Origin: Siculibacillus lacustris
GTDB lineage: Bacteria > Pseudomonadota > Alphaproteobacteria > Rhizobiales > Ancalomicrobiaceae
Length of the DNA: 64,000 bases
Direction of reading: 5' to 3'
NCBI RefSeq assembly: GCF_004328075.1
Contig: NZ_SJFN01000022.1
Coordinates: 24,192 to 88,191, forward strand
Position 1 is the stretch's first letter. Each line of letters starts with the position of its first letter. The translations under genes and the position numbers were made by a program. The notes beneath the pieces were generated by a model. The model did no database searches and had not been told where the DNA came from. It was given only the letters and a program-made list of their open reading frames with translations. Shown here piece by piece: positions 20,381-29,130 of this stretch.

Positions 20381-21337
20381 TCATCGCAGCTTCGGATTGA
20401 GCGCTTCGCGCAGCCAGTCGCCGAGGATGTTGACCGCCAGCGCCAGTCCCGCCAGCACCACCCCGGGGAAGAACACGATCCACCACTCTCCCGACATCAG
20501 GAAGTCGTTGCCGACCCGGACCAGGGTGCCGAGTGAAGGGTGACTCGGCGGCAGGCCGACTCCGAGGAAGGACAAGGTCGCCTCGGTGATGATCGCCAGC
20601 GCCAGATTGATCGTGGCGATCACCGTCACCGGCCCGAGCACGTTGGGCAGGACATGGCCGGTGAGGATCTTCCACGACGGCACGCCGATCAGCCGCGCCG
20701 CCTGGACATAGTCGCGATGCCGCTCCTGCAGCGTCGAGGCGCGCACCGTGCGGGCATATTGGACCCAGAAGGCCAGCCCGATCGACACCACCAGCACCCA
20801 GAATTCGCCGCCCTGCAGCCGCTGATCGCCGAGCAGCGCCCGAGCCGCACCGTTGACCAGCAGCGCCGTCAGGATCGCCGGGAAAGTCAGCTGCACGTCG
20901 GCGGCGCGCATGATCAGCGTGTCGAACAGCCCGCCGAAATAGCCGGAGATCAACCCGAGAGTGACCCCGAGCAAAATCGCCACGCCGACCGCCGCGAGGC
21001 TGATGCCGATCGACATCTGCGCGCCGTAGAGCAGCGCGGAGAGGAGATCGCGGCCCTGATCGTCGGTGCCGATCAGGAAGCGCGGGTCGCCGCCCTCCAT
21101 CCAGGCCGGCGGCAGGCGCGAGTCCATCAGATCGAGGGACGCCAGATCGAGCGGATTGGTCGGGGCGATCCACTGCGCGGCGAGCGCCGCGGCGATGATC
21201 GTCACCGCGAAGACCGCGGCGATCATCACCACCCACGAGCGGGTGAAGGAATAGAGCAGGTGGGACTCGGCGATCGCCGCGAACCGCCGGAGAATCGCCG
21301 CGGCGAACCCGGCGTCCGGATCGGGGGTCTCGGCCAT
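20381..21337 (-). CDS. Peptide ABC transporter permease (DppC-type)
   Basis: Inner-membrane permease (318 aa). N-terminal TM after a cytoplasmic leader, FLIGTDDQGRDLLSALLYGA (the conserved DppC loop near residue 85), five further TMs, and the EAA coupling motif in YVQAARLIGVPSWKILTGHVLP region. Its ATG overlaps the dppB-type stop in TGATG. Confidence 0.92.
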   Translation of the reverse strand: MAETPDPDAGFAAAILRRFAAIAESHLLYSFTRSWVVMIAAVFAVTIIAAALAAQWIAPTNPLDLASLDLMDSRLPPAWMEGGDPRFLIGTDDQGRDLLSALLYGAQMSIGISLAAVGVAILLGVTLGLISGYFGGLFDTLIMRAADVQLTFPAILTALLVNGAARALLGDQRLQGGEFWVLVVSIGLAFWVQYARTVRASTLQERHRDYVQAARLIGVPSWKILTGHVLPNVLGPVTVIATINLALAIITEATLSFLGVGLPPSHPSLGTLVRVGNDFLMSGEWWIVFFPGVVLAGLALAVNILGDWLREALNPKLR

Positions 21338-22311
21338 CACACTCTCCCCGACATGCGGATGCGCGGGTCGATCGCCCGATAGATCAGGTCGACGATCAGG
21401 TTGATCGTCACGAAGATCACCGCGGTCAGCAGAAGATAGGCCGCCATGATCGGAATGTCGGCGTTCTGCACCGCCTGGATGAACAGGAGCCCCATCCCCG
21501 GCCACTGGAACACCGTCTCGGTGATGATCGAGAAGGCGATGATCGAGCCGATCTGCAGGCCGATGATCGTCACCACCGGCACCAGGGTGTTCTTCAGCGC
21601 ATGGCGGAAATGGATCGCCCGGTCGGTCAGCCCACGGGCGCGGGCGAAGCGGATGTAGTCGGTGCGCAGCACCTCGAGCATCTCCGAGCGCACCAGCCGC
21701 ATCACCAACGTCAGCTGGAACAACCCGAGGGTCACCGCCGGCAGGATCAGGGCGCGCAGCCCCGAGCCGGTGAGGAATCCGGTCTGCCAGAAGCCCAGCG
21801 ACACCACCTCGCCACGGCCGTAGGACGGCAGCCAGTGCAGGGTCACCGAGAACAGGTAGATCAGCAGGATGCCGATCAGGAAGGTCGGCAGCGACACGCC
21901 GATCAGCGATCCGGCCATGATCAGCCGCGACAGGGCGCCGTCGCGATGGATGCCGGTGTGGACGCCGAGCGGGATCCCGGCGGCGATGGCGAAGATCGAG
22001 GCGGCGAGCGACAGTTCCAGGGTCGCCGGCAGCCGCGCCGCGATCAGGTCGGTGACCGGGGCGCGGAACTTGTAGGAGATGCCGAAGTCGAAATGCAGGG
22101 CGTTCCAGATGAACCGCCCGCACTGCACCAGGAGACCGTCGTCGAGCCCGAGTTCGGCCCTCAGCCGATCGCGCTCGGCGATGCCGATGTCCTGACCGAC
22201 CATCTGGTTGACGGGGTCACCGACGAAGCGGAACAGCGTGAAGGCGACGATCGCCACCACCACCATCACCAGGATCGCCTCGAGGAGACGCCGCACGAGA
22301 TAGGACGACAT
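21337..22311 (-). CDS. Peptide ABC transporter permease (DppB-type)
   Basis: Inner-membrane permease (324 aa). N-terminal YLVRRLLEAILVMVVVAIVAF TM, GDP motif in RFVGDPVNQM, six TMs, and the EAA loop RFARARGLTDRAIHFRHALKN near residue 230. It is the second gene of the operon, 75 bp after the binding-protein gene. Confidence 0.92.
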   Translation of the reverse strand: MSSYLVRRLLEAILVMVVVAIVAFTLFRFVGDPVNQMVGQDIGIAERDRLRAELGLDDGLLVQCGRFIWNALHFDFGISYKFRAPVTDLIAARLPATLELSLAASIFAIAAGIPLGVHTGIHRDGALSRLIMAGSLIGVSLPTFLIGILLIYLFSVTLHWLPSYGRGEVVSLGFWQTGFLTGSGLRALILPAVTLGLFQLTLVMRLVRSEMLEVLRTDYIRFARARGLTDRAIHFRHALKNTLVPVVTIIGLQIGSIIAFSIITETVFQWPGMGLLFIQAVQNADIPIMAAYLLLTAVIFVTINLIVDLIYRAIDPRIRMSGRV

Positions 22312-22385
22312 GAGGGCCTTTCGCAAACCGCGCGAGGAGGGGCACCCGGCCGGAGCCCGGCCGGGTGGATCGCGGGGGAGATCGA

Positions 22386-23993
22386 TCAGTCCTGCTTCTG
22401 AGCCCAGGCGAAGATGATCGAATTGTCGGCGCGCTGCGGGATCTTGACCTTCTTCGACACGCCCCAGGCCAGCGCCTGCTGGTGCAGCGGGATGAAGGCG
22501 ACCTCGTCGATCAGGATCTTGAAGGCGTCGTAGATCAGCGCGTCGCGCTTGGCGGCGTTCGTCTCGACCAGCACCTGCTTGGCCAGTTCGTCGACCTTCG
22601 GGTTGCAATAGCCGCCGTAGTTGAACGGCCCGCCGTTGCCCTTCTCGTCGCGACAGCCGGCATTGTTCTGCAGGATGTTGAAGCTGTCGAAGGAGCTCGG
22701 GGTCCAGCCCAGCATGCCGAAGGAGGTGTCGTAGCCGCCGGCCGGTCCGGCGCGACCGAAGAACTGCGCCTTGGGTTGGGCCTGCAGCGTCACCTTGACG
22801 CCGATGCGAGCGAGCATCGAGGTCGCCGCTTGGCAGATCGCCTCGTCGTTGACGTAGCGATCGTTGGGGCAGTGCATGGTCAGCTCGAAGCCATCCGGGT
22901 AGCCGGCTTCGGCGAGCAGCTTCTTGGCGTCGGCGGGATCATAGGCGAGACGCTTGAACTCCGCGCCGCGCGAATAGAGCAGGGGCGAAATCATCAGGGC
23001 GCTCGGCACCGCCAGATTGCGCATGACCTTGGACTTGATCGCCTCGATGTCGATCGCCTCCATGAAGGCCTTGCGGACGCGCACGTCCTTGAACGGGTTC
23101 TTGCCCTTGACGTTCGAATAGAGCAGTTCGTCGCGCTTCTGGTCCATGAAGAAGTGGATGGTGCGCAGCTCCGGCCCGGTCAGCACGTCGGTGGTCGGGT
23201 TGTCCTGGATGCGCTTCATGTCCTGGACCGGCACCGGCTCGATCAGGTCGACCTCGCCCGACAGCAGCGCCGCGACCCGGGTCGCCGGTGACTTGATGGT
23301 GGTGAACACCACCTCGTCGACGTTGTGCTTCTTGTTGGCCTTGTCCCACCAGCCGGCGAAGGGCTTGTAGACGGTCTTCACCCCCGGCTCGTGGGAGACG
23401 ATCACGAAGGGCCCGGTGCCGTTGGCCTTCAGCGCGAAATTGTTGAGCTCCTTGCCGGTCTGCGGCTGCGGTTTGGTTGCGCCGTTGGCCTCGGCCCAGG
23501 ACTTGGACATGATCGACCAGCTGTCCCATTCCGCATTGAGGATCGGATTGGGCGAGGCGAGGACGAAATCGACGGTGTGGTCGTCGACCTTGACCACCTT
23601 GGCGTCGGCCGGCAGGCGGGTCGCCAGTTCCGAACCCGGCAGTCGCACGCGCTCGGCGGAGAAGACCACGTCGTCGGCGGTGAAGTCCTCGCCGTTGTGG
23701 AACTTGACGCCCTTGCGCAGATGGAAGCGCCACTTGAGCGGATCGACGATCTCCCAACTCTCGGCGAGCGCCGGAACGATCTTGAGGTTCTCGTCGCGCC
23801 GGGTCAGCCCCTCGTAGACGTTGGCGAGGGCTCCGAGCGAGAAAGTCTCGTTGAGCGTATAGGGGTCGAGCGAATTGAGATCACCCTGGAACGCGTAACG
23901 GAACGTCGTTGCCGCCGCGGGTTCGACCCCCAACGTCACGCTCGACAGACCCGCCGCCAGCAACGCCGCCAAAACGACTTTCCGCATGCGCAT
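22386..23993 (-). CDS. Peptide ABC transporter substrate-binding protein (SBP family 5)
   Basis: Periplasmic binding protein of the DppA/OppA family (535 aa). Sec signal peptide MRMRKVVLAALLAAGLSS with an AxA-type cleavage near residue 30. Family 5 signatures are visible: LDPYTLNETF, YEGLTRRDENLKIVPALAESW, FHLRKGVKFHNGEDFTADDV. GGAGG lies 6 nt before the chosen ATG. It is the first gene of the transporter operon. The divergent M20 hydrolase suggests imported peptides or N-acyl amino acids are cleaved in the cytoplasm. Confidence 0.93.
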   Translation of the reverse strand: MRMRKVVLAALLAAGLSSVTLGVEPAAATTFRYAFQGDLNSLDPYTLNETFSLGALANVYEGLTRRDENLKIVPALAESWEIVDPLKWRFHLRKGVKFHNGEDFTADDVVFSAERVRLPGSELATRLPADAKVVKVDDHTVDFVLASPNPILNAEWDSWSIMSKSWAEANGATKPQPQTGKELNNFALKANGTGPFVIVSHEPGVKTVYKPFAGWWDKANKKHNVDEVVFTTIKSPATRVAALLSGEVDLIEPVPVQDMKRIQDNPTTDVLTGPELRTIHFFMDQKRDELLYSNVKGKNPFKDVRVRKAFMEAIDIEAIKSKVMRNLAVPSALMISPLLYSRGAEFKRLAYDPADAKKLLAEAGYPDGFELTMHCPNDRYVNDEAICQAATSMLARIGVKVTLQAQPKAQFFGRAGPAGGYDTSFGMLGWTPSSFDSFNILQNNAGCRDEKGNGGPFNYGGYCNPKVDELAKQVLVETNAAKRDALIYDAFKILIDEVAFIPLHQQALAWGVSKKVKIPQRADNSIIFAWAQKQD

Positions 23994-24282
23994 CACGAAC
24001 CTCCGGATTCGACCACTGGACATCGAAAACGACCACGGCTTCGCGAAAAGCCGCCGCGATCTACCATTTTTCGACCTGACCGGCAGTCTATGTCTAGATT
24101 TAATCGCTTTCCAGTGCGAAATATGGGCGTGGCGCGCTTATGGTCATTTTTCCCGAATGCCACCCCTGCCCCGACGCGGTTGCCAAGCCGGCGAAATCGC
24201 GCTCGACTACCCCTTCGGCGACATGGTGTCGCTGCCGCGACGGGCGCTCTCCCGCCTTGACACTTCCGAGGACTCCCTACCC
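23994..24282. promoter_or_regulatory. Divergent intergenic region, peptide transporter / M20 hydrolase
   Basis: 289 bp with a less GC-rich core near 24085-24160 (TCTAGATTTAATCG and nearby), where both promoters presumably lie. I could not assign confident -35/-10 pairs or an operator. No gene. Confidence 0.35.
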
Positions 24283-25446
24283 ATGCCGATCATCAACCGG
24301 GTCGCCGAGATCGCCGACGAGGCCGCCGAATGGCGCCGCGACTTCCATCGTCACCCGGAACTGCTCTACGAGGTCCATCGGACATCGGCCCGGGTCGCCG
24401 AGCTGCTGACGTCCTTCGGCTGTGACGAGGTGGTCACTGGTCTCGGCCGCACCGGCGTGGTCGCCGTGGTGCACGGCCGCGCCCCCGGCCGCACCCTCGG
24501 CCTGCGCGCCGACATGGACGCCCTGCCGATCACCGAGACCCGCGTCTCCGACCACGCCTCGACCGTGCCCGGCCTGATGCATGCCTGCGGCCACGACGGC
24601 CACACCGCCATGCTGCTCGGCGCGGCACGCCATCTCACCGAGACCCGCAACTTCGCCGGAACTGCCGTACTGATCTTCCAGCCCGCCGAAGAAGGCGGCG
24701 CCGGCGCCAAGGCGATGATCGACGACGGCCTGATGGAGCGCTTCGGCATCGAAGAGGTCTACGGCATGCACAACATGCCGGGCCTGGAGCTCGGACGCTT
24801 CGCCACCCGCACCGGGGCGATCATGGCCGCCTCGAACACCTTCGAGATCCGCCTCAAGGGCCACGGCGGTCACGCCGCCAAGCCGCACATCTGCATCGAT
24901 CCGATCGTCGCCGGCGCCCACATCGTCACCGCCCTGCAGGCGATCGTCGCCCGCGGCGTCGATCCGGTCGACAGCGCCGTCGTGTCGATCACCCGCTTCC
25001 ACGCCGGCACCACCGCCAACAACATCATTCCGCAGACCGCGGTGATCGGCGGCACGGTGCGCACCCTGCAGGAGGAGACCCGGACCTTCATCAAGCAGCG
25101 TTTCGCCGACGTCGTCGAAGGCACCGCGCGGGCCCATGGCGTCGAGGTCGAACTCGACTATGAATGGGGCTATCCGGTCGTCGTCAACCACCCGGAAGAG
25201 ACCGAATTCGCCGCTTCGGTGGCCCGCGGCATCGTCGGCGTCGACGAGGTCTCGACCGAGATGGATCCGTCGCTCGGTGGCGAGGACTTCGCCTACATGC
25301 TGCAGGCCCGCCCCGGCGCCTTCCTGTTCATCGGCAACGGCCCGACCGCCGGCCTCCATCATCCCGACTACGACTTCGACGACCGCCTGCTGCCCTACGG
25401 CATCAGTTTCTGGGTGAAGCTGGTCGAGACCGCCCTGCCGACCTGA
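24283..25446 (+). CDS. M20 family amidohydrolase (hippurate hydrolase-like)
   Basis: Metal-dependent amidase (387 aa). Motifs: RRDFHRHPELLYEVHRT, GLRADMDALPI, metal ligands in MHACGHDGHTAMLLG and FQPAEEGGAGA, dimerisation segment RLKGHGGHAAKP, and the C-terminal His in FIGNGPTAGLHHPDYDFDD. It cleaves N-acyl amino acids or small peptides, in the cytoplasm (no signal peptide). The start MPIINRVA is preceded by GAGGA. Confidence 0.9.
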   Translation: MPIINRVAEIADEAAEWRRDFHRHPELLYEVHRTSARVAELLTSFGCDEVVTGLGRTGVVAVVHGRAPGRTLGLRADMDALPITETRVSDHASTVPGLMHACGHDGHTAMLLGAARHLTETRNFAGTAVLIFQPAEEGGAGAKAMIDDGLMERFGIEEVYGMHNMPGLELGRFATRTGAIMAASNTFEIRLKGHGGHAAKPHICIDPIVAGAHIVTALQAIVARGVDPVDSAVVSITRFHAGTTANNIIPQTAVIGGTVRTLQEETRTFIKQRFADVVEGTARAHGVEVELDYEWGYPVVVNHPEETEFAASVARGIVGVDEVSTEMDPSLGGEDFAYMLQARPGAFLFIGNGPTAGLHHPDYDFDDRLLPYGISFWVKLVETALPT

Positions 25447-25450
25447 CGGC

Positions 25451-25470
25451 GCCGCGACCGCTCTCGCGGC
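25451..25470. terminator. Stem-loop between M20 hydrolase and gluconokinase
   Basis: GCCGCGA and TCGCGGC (7-bp stem, 6-nt loop) in the 34-bp gap between convergent genes. Likely terminator without a U-run. Confidence 0.45.
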
Positions 25471-25480
25471 TCGACCGGGG

Positions 25481-25966
25481 TCAGGCCCGGCCGAGCCGGA
25501 TCAGGAGGTCGGCGACGATCTCTTCGGGCGTACCGGCGATGTCGACCACCAGCGCGTCCTGCGGATCCTCGAGGGTCGCGAACTGGCTGCCGAGCAGCGT
25601 CGGGTTCATGTAGTGGCCCTGGCGGGCGGCGAGCCGCGCCGCGATCACCGCCGGATCGCCCTTCAGATGGACGAAGGTCACGTCGCCCGCGGGCGACAGA
25701 ATTTCGCGATAGGCCTGTTTCAGCGCCGAGCAGGCGATCACCCGATCGACGCCCGCCGCCTGCCAGCCCTCGATCGCCGCCCGCAGCGCGAGGAGCCACG
25801 GCCGCCGATCCTCGTCCTGGAGTTCGATGCCCGCCCGCATCTTCTCGACGTTGGCCGGCGGATGGAACCCGTCGGCGTCGGCGAAGCCACAGCCCAGACG
25901 GTCGGCCAGCATCCGGCCGACCGTCGACTTGCCGGACCCCGCCACTCCCATCAAGATCACGATCAT
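25481..25966 (-). CDS. gntK: Gluconokinase
   Basis: Carbohydrate kinase of the GntK P-loop family (161 aa, normal length), phosphorylating gluconate to 6-phosphogluconate. Walker A GVAGSGKSTVGRML at the N-terminus, DADGFHPPANVEKMRAG, ACSALKQAYREIL, and the GHYMNPTLLGSQFATLE segment typical of GntK. It is encoded alone; no transporter or dehydratase for gluconate is adjacent. Confidence 0.9.
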   Translation of the reverse strand: MIVILMGVAGSGKSTVGRMLADRLGCGFADADGFHPPANVEKMRAGIELQDEDRRPWLLALRAAIEGWQAAGVDRVIACSALKQAYREILSPAGDVTFVHLKGDPAVIAARLAARQGHYMNPTLLGSQFATLEDPQDALVVDIAGTPEEIVADLLIRLGRA

Positions 25967-26125
25967 CGACCCCTCCCCCACTCCGACCAGGTCTGCGGCG
26001 TCTGCGCCCCGGCCATCTTGGTGCATTCCTCGATCGACCAGAAGCCGCCGTCGTCGACGGCGCCGAAACGCCACCGCCCGGGACGCGAGGCGACCCGGGC
26101 GGCGCGAGACGAAACGGGAGAGGTG

Positions 26126-26770
26126 TCAGAAGCGATAGGCGAGACCCCCGCCGATCACCAACGGATCGAGCTGCACCTTGGACGACACCGGCAGGCCGTA
26201 GAGCGTGCCGGTGGTGTTGGTGTGGAGATAGGCCTTCTTGACGTCGAGATAGGCGCCGAGTTGCTCGGTGAACATGTAGTCGGCGCCGACCTGCGCCACC
26301 GCGCCGACCGCCGCGTCGGTCTGCATCGCCTTCAGCGCGCGGCTGTGGTTCTCGAACATCAGCATGAACATCGCACCGGCCCCGACATAGGGCCGGAAGG
26401 CGCCGAGTTCGGTCAGGTGATAGTGCCCGGTCAGCGCCGTCGGCCCGTAGACGATCGTCCCGAGGGTGCCGAGCGACTGGACCGATCCCGCGCCCTTGAT
26501 GGTCGGCGACGGCGGGAACCCGCCGGTGAAGGACACCGCCCAGTTGGGGCTGAAATAATAACCGACTTCGACGCCGAGGGTGGCGTGGTCGTTGATCTCG
26601 ATGGTGCCCTTCGGCACGATCGAGCCGTTGAGACTGATGTGGGCACCCTCGTTCAGAAACAGTCCGGCCGGACCGATGTGCACGAAGAAGTTCTTGTCGT
26701 CGGCTCGGGCGCTCGCGACGCCGGCACTCAAGCCCACCGCCACCGCGAGGGTCAGGCATTTCCCGGTCAA
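26126..26770 (-). CDS. OmpW family outer membrane protein
   Basis: Eight-stranded outer-membrane barrel (214 aa) with a signal peptide (LTLAVAVGLSAGVASARA). OmpW features: HIGPAGLFLNEGA, alternating hydrophobic strands, YVGAGAMFMLM, ADYMFTEQLGAYLDVKKAYL, and a terminal aromatic in GGGLAYRF for BAM recognition. The start is taken as TTG at 26770 because AGGAGGATC lies 8 nt upstream; upstream in-frame ATG codons have no ribosome-binding site and would destroy the signal peptide. Confidence 0.88.
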   Translation of the reverse strand: MTGKCLTLAVAVGLSAGVASARADDKNFFVHIGPAGLFLNEGAHISLNGSIVPKGTIEINDHATLGVEVGYYFSPNWAVSFTGGFPPSPTIKGAGSVQSLGTLGTIVYGPTALTGHYHLTELGAFRPYVGAGAMFMLMFENHSRALKAMQTDAAVGAVAQVGADYMFTEQLGAYLDVKKAYLHTNTTGTLYGLPVSSKVQLDPLVIGGGLAYRF

Positions 26771-26952
26771 GACCGATCCTCCTCGTGACTCCCGCCCACC
26801 GCGAAGGGTCGCGAAGAGGGGTCTCGATGTGCACGAATCACATTGTGGAAGAATCGGCCGGAACCCGGCTCCATGCAAGGGATTTCGCCACTTTCCGCAG
26901 GGTCGGTGTTCGCCCTCGTCCCGCCTGTTCGAGGCTTCCGCAGGGTCGGCGA

Positions 26953-27324
26953 TCAGGCGGCCGGACGCAGGCAGGCGCCGATCTTGCCGAGCAGGCGTTC
27001 CATGTCGACCGGTTTGGTGTCGAAGTCGGCACAGCCGACCGCCAGACTCTTGGCGCGATCGCTCGACAGGGCATGGGCGGTCAGCGTGATCACCGGGATA
27101 TGCGCGGTATCGGGATCGGCCTTGATGATCGTGGTCGCCTCCCAGCCGTCCATGTCGCCGAGCGCCACGTCCATCAGGATCACGTCGGGCGCCTCGGATT
27201 TGGCCATCGCCACCCCCGCCGGCCCATCGACCGCCAGACAGGTCACGAACCCGTGGCGCGCGAGGCGGCGCGACAGCATGTCGCGATTCAATTCGTTGTC
27301 TTCGACGATCAGGATCTTAGCCAT
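26953..27324 (-). CDS. Single-domain response regulator (DivK/CheY-like)
   Basis: A 123-aa receiver with no output domain. Acidic pocket EDN near residue 9, phospho-acceptor Asp in VILMDVALGDMDG, Thr in TLTAHAL and Lys in FDTKPVD. Its ATG overlaps the end of the hybrid-sensor-like kinase gene by 8 bp, so the kinase is its likely phosphodonor. By analogy with DivK or LqsR-type signalling it could relay to a phosphotransfer protein or a partner enzyme; no such target is encoded beside it. Confidence 0.9.
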   Translation of the reverse strand: MAKILIVEDNELNRDMLSRRLARHGFVTCLAVDGPAGVAMAKSEAPDVILMDVALGDMDGWEATTIIKADPDTAHIPVITLTAHALSSDRAKSLAVGCADFDTKPVDMERLLGKIGACLRPAA

Positions 27325-28816
27325 TCGCCACCATCGCCATCACTGGAGTGTCGCTCTCGGCATCGTCGTCGATGCTCTTCGAATACCGCTGGGCGCCGGC
27401 CAACTGGCCGACCGGGGTCACCGCCGGAGCCGCGCGTCCCGCCGGCAGGACGATCGTGAAGCGACTGCCTTTTCCGACTTCGGTCTCCACGCTCACCGAC
27501 CCGCCCATCAAGTGGCACAGCTTCTGGGTCAGGGCCAGCCCGATCCCGGTGCCGCCGTATTTGGCGTTGGTCAGGTCGTCGCCGACGCTGAACTGTTCGA
27601 ACAGCCACGGCAGTTCGCCGGCCGGGATGCCGGGGCCGTCGTCGACCACTTCGAAGGCCACCGCGTCGCCGTCCGGCCCGTCGATGCGTCGGACGATCAC
27701 GTCGACATGACCGTCGCGGGTGAACTTCACGGCGTTCTCGATGACGTTGAGCAACACGCACTGGATCTTCGGCATGTCGCCGATCATCAGCTCGGGGCTG
27801 CCCTCGAGATGCAGGCCGATCCGGTTGCGGTGCTCCTGCGCCAGCGTCTCCAGCCCATCGACGACCGAGGTCAGGAGCTTCTTCACCGCGAAGGTCTCGT
27901 TGAAGAACTCGACGTGCCCGGCTTCGAGCTTGGAAAGATCGAGGACGTTGTTGACCAGCCGCAGCAGGTGCTGGCCCGACGACAGGATCTTGCGGAAGTC
28001 GCTCGAATTCGAATGGTCGCCGGTGTCTTCGGCTTCCTCGAGCAGCATCTGGCTGTAGCCGATCACCGCATTGAGCGGCGTGCGCAACTCGTGACTCATC
28101 TTGGCCAGGAATTCCGATTTGGCGGTACTGGCCCGCTCCGCATCGGCCGCGGCGCGCCGCAGGTCGCTCGCCGTGTCGAGATGGCGCCGCATCTCCTGCT
28201 CGATCTCCGACTGCGAGGCCAGCGCCCGCGCGTAATAGACCGCCATCATCGACACGTAGAGCGCCGAGGCGCAGGTCGAGATCAGGCCGAGGACCTGGAT
28301 GTCGGCGAGCGGGATGCCGTTGTCGGGCGGCGGCAGGACATAGTAGGTGACGCCGAACACTGCCAGGTTGGCGAAGAACTGGATCAGCACGGCGTTGCGC
28401 AGCTTGCGCGAATTGCCGATGTAGAAGAACGCCAGCAGCGGGATCGTCAACACCCACGACAGGGTCGGCGACGTCACCGCGCCGTTGAAGTAGCAGCTCC
28501 ACAGGATGCAGAAGATCAGGTTCTCGATCGACAGCATCGCCAGCAGATCGTAGCGCACCTTCATCTTCAGCAGCGGCGGGAACACCCAGAATCCGGTGAT
28601 CGACGCCGCCAGCACGACGATGTCCCACCCGGGTGTCGGGCTGACGATCCACAGCGAGATCGGCACCGTGTTGCCGAGGAACGGCCCGCACAGATGGCTG
28701 ATCAGGAACAGTCGCGCGAGTTTGCGCTGATTCTTGTCGTTGGCCATCGTCGGCGGAATGAACCAGTCGACGATGTGGCCCAACCGCGCCGCGACGGTAT
28801 GTGAATAGGAATCCAT
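27317..28816 (-). CDS. Histidine kinase with multi-pass membrane sensor (paralogue A)
   Basis: 499 aa. An N-terminal leader (IVDWFIPP) is followed by about six hydrophobic segments (roughly 35-57, 63-82, 92-109, 118-134, 141-161, 172-196), with short loops and conserved CYFNGAVTSPTLSW near residue 115. Then a coiled coil, HisKA H-box [19 protein letters not shown] (His242) and a HATPase (NVIENAVKFT, DDGPGIP, GGTGIGLALTQ). No attached receiver; the single-domain regulator overlaps its 3' end. The sensor is clearly paralogous to the kinase at 31543-32961. The layout is that of CqsS/LqsS sensors. It is divergent from the alpha-oxoamine synthase gene. Confidence 0.88.
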   Translation of the reverse strand: MDSYSHTVAARLGHIVDWFIPPTMANDKNQRKLARLFLISHLCGPFLGNTVPISLWIVSPTPGWDIVVLAASITGFWVFPPLLKMKVRYDLLAMLSIENLIFCILWSCYFNGAVTSPTLSWVLTIPLLAFFYIGNSRKLRNAVLIQFFANLAVFGVTYYVLPPPDNGIPLADIQVLGLISTCASALYVSMMAVYYARALASQSEIEQEMRRHLDTASDLRRAAADAERASTAKSEFLAKMSHELRTPLNAVIGYSQMLLEEAEDTGDHSNSSDFRKILSSGQHLLRLVNNVLDLSKLEAGHVEFFNETFAVKKLLTSVVDGLETLAQEHRNRIGLHLEGSPELMIGDMPKIQCVLLNVIENAVKFTRDGHVDVIVRRIDGPDGDAVAFEVVDDGPGIPAGELPWLFEQFSVGDDLTNAKYGGTGIGLALTQKLCHLMGGSVSVETEVGKGSRFTIVLPAGRAAPAVTPVGQLAGAQRYSKSIDDDAESDTPVMAMVANG

Positions 28817-29130
28817 CGTCCCCGCCTCTCGCTCGCCCCCCGGGCCCGCAGGCTTTGGACGATCGGAGCACGCCCTCACTTAAATTCGAGTAAATCCGCC
28901 GCAAATCGGCCCCGAGCGGCGGCCCGCCGGCGCGCCCTCGGCGGCGGCCGGCGGCGGTCGGGCGATTCGTCCTGCGGGTCAGCCGACAGGATGACCCAGG
29001 GTATTCGAGCAAGTTGACGTGGTAAATATTAATCATTCAAAAAACGAGCGGATCCATTTAACTCTCGTTTAAGTGGACCTAGCGTAATGATCACCCACGT
29101 CGAACGCAAAACGGGACGGAGTTGGAAAAA
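28817..29130. promoter_or_regulatory. Divergent control region, kinase A / alpha-oxoamine synthase
   Basis: 314 bp holding two related AT-rich elements. One is at 28877-28897 (CACTTAAA...GTAAATCC), near the kinase gene. The other, at 29054-29076, is an imperfect dyad with half sites CCATTTAA and TTAAGTGG around 7 bp. Read in opposite orientation the two share ATTTA, CTC/TCG and TTTAAGTG blocks, so one regulator may bind both. An inverted repeat AAACGAG (29042) / CTCGTTT (29064) overlaps the second. No gene was seen; no confident -35/-10 pair could be fixed. Confidence 0.5.
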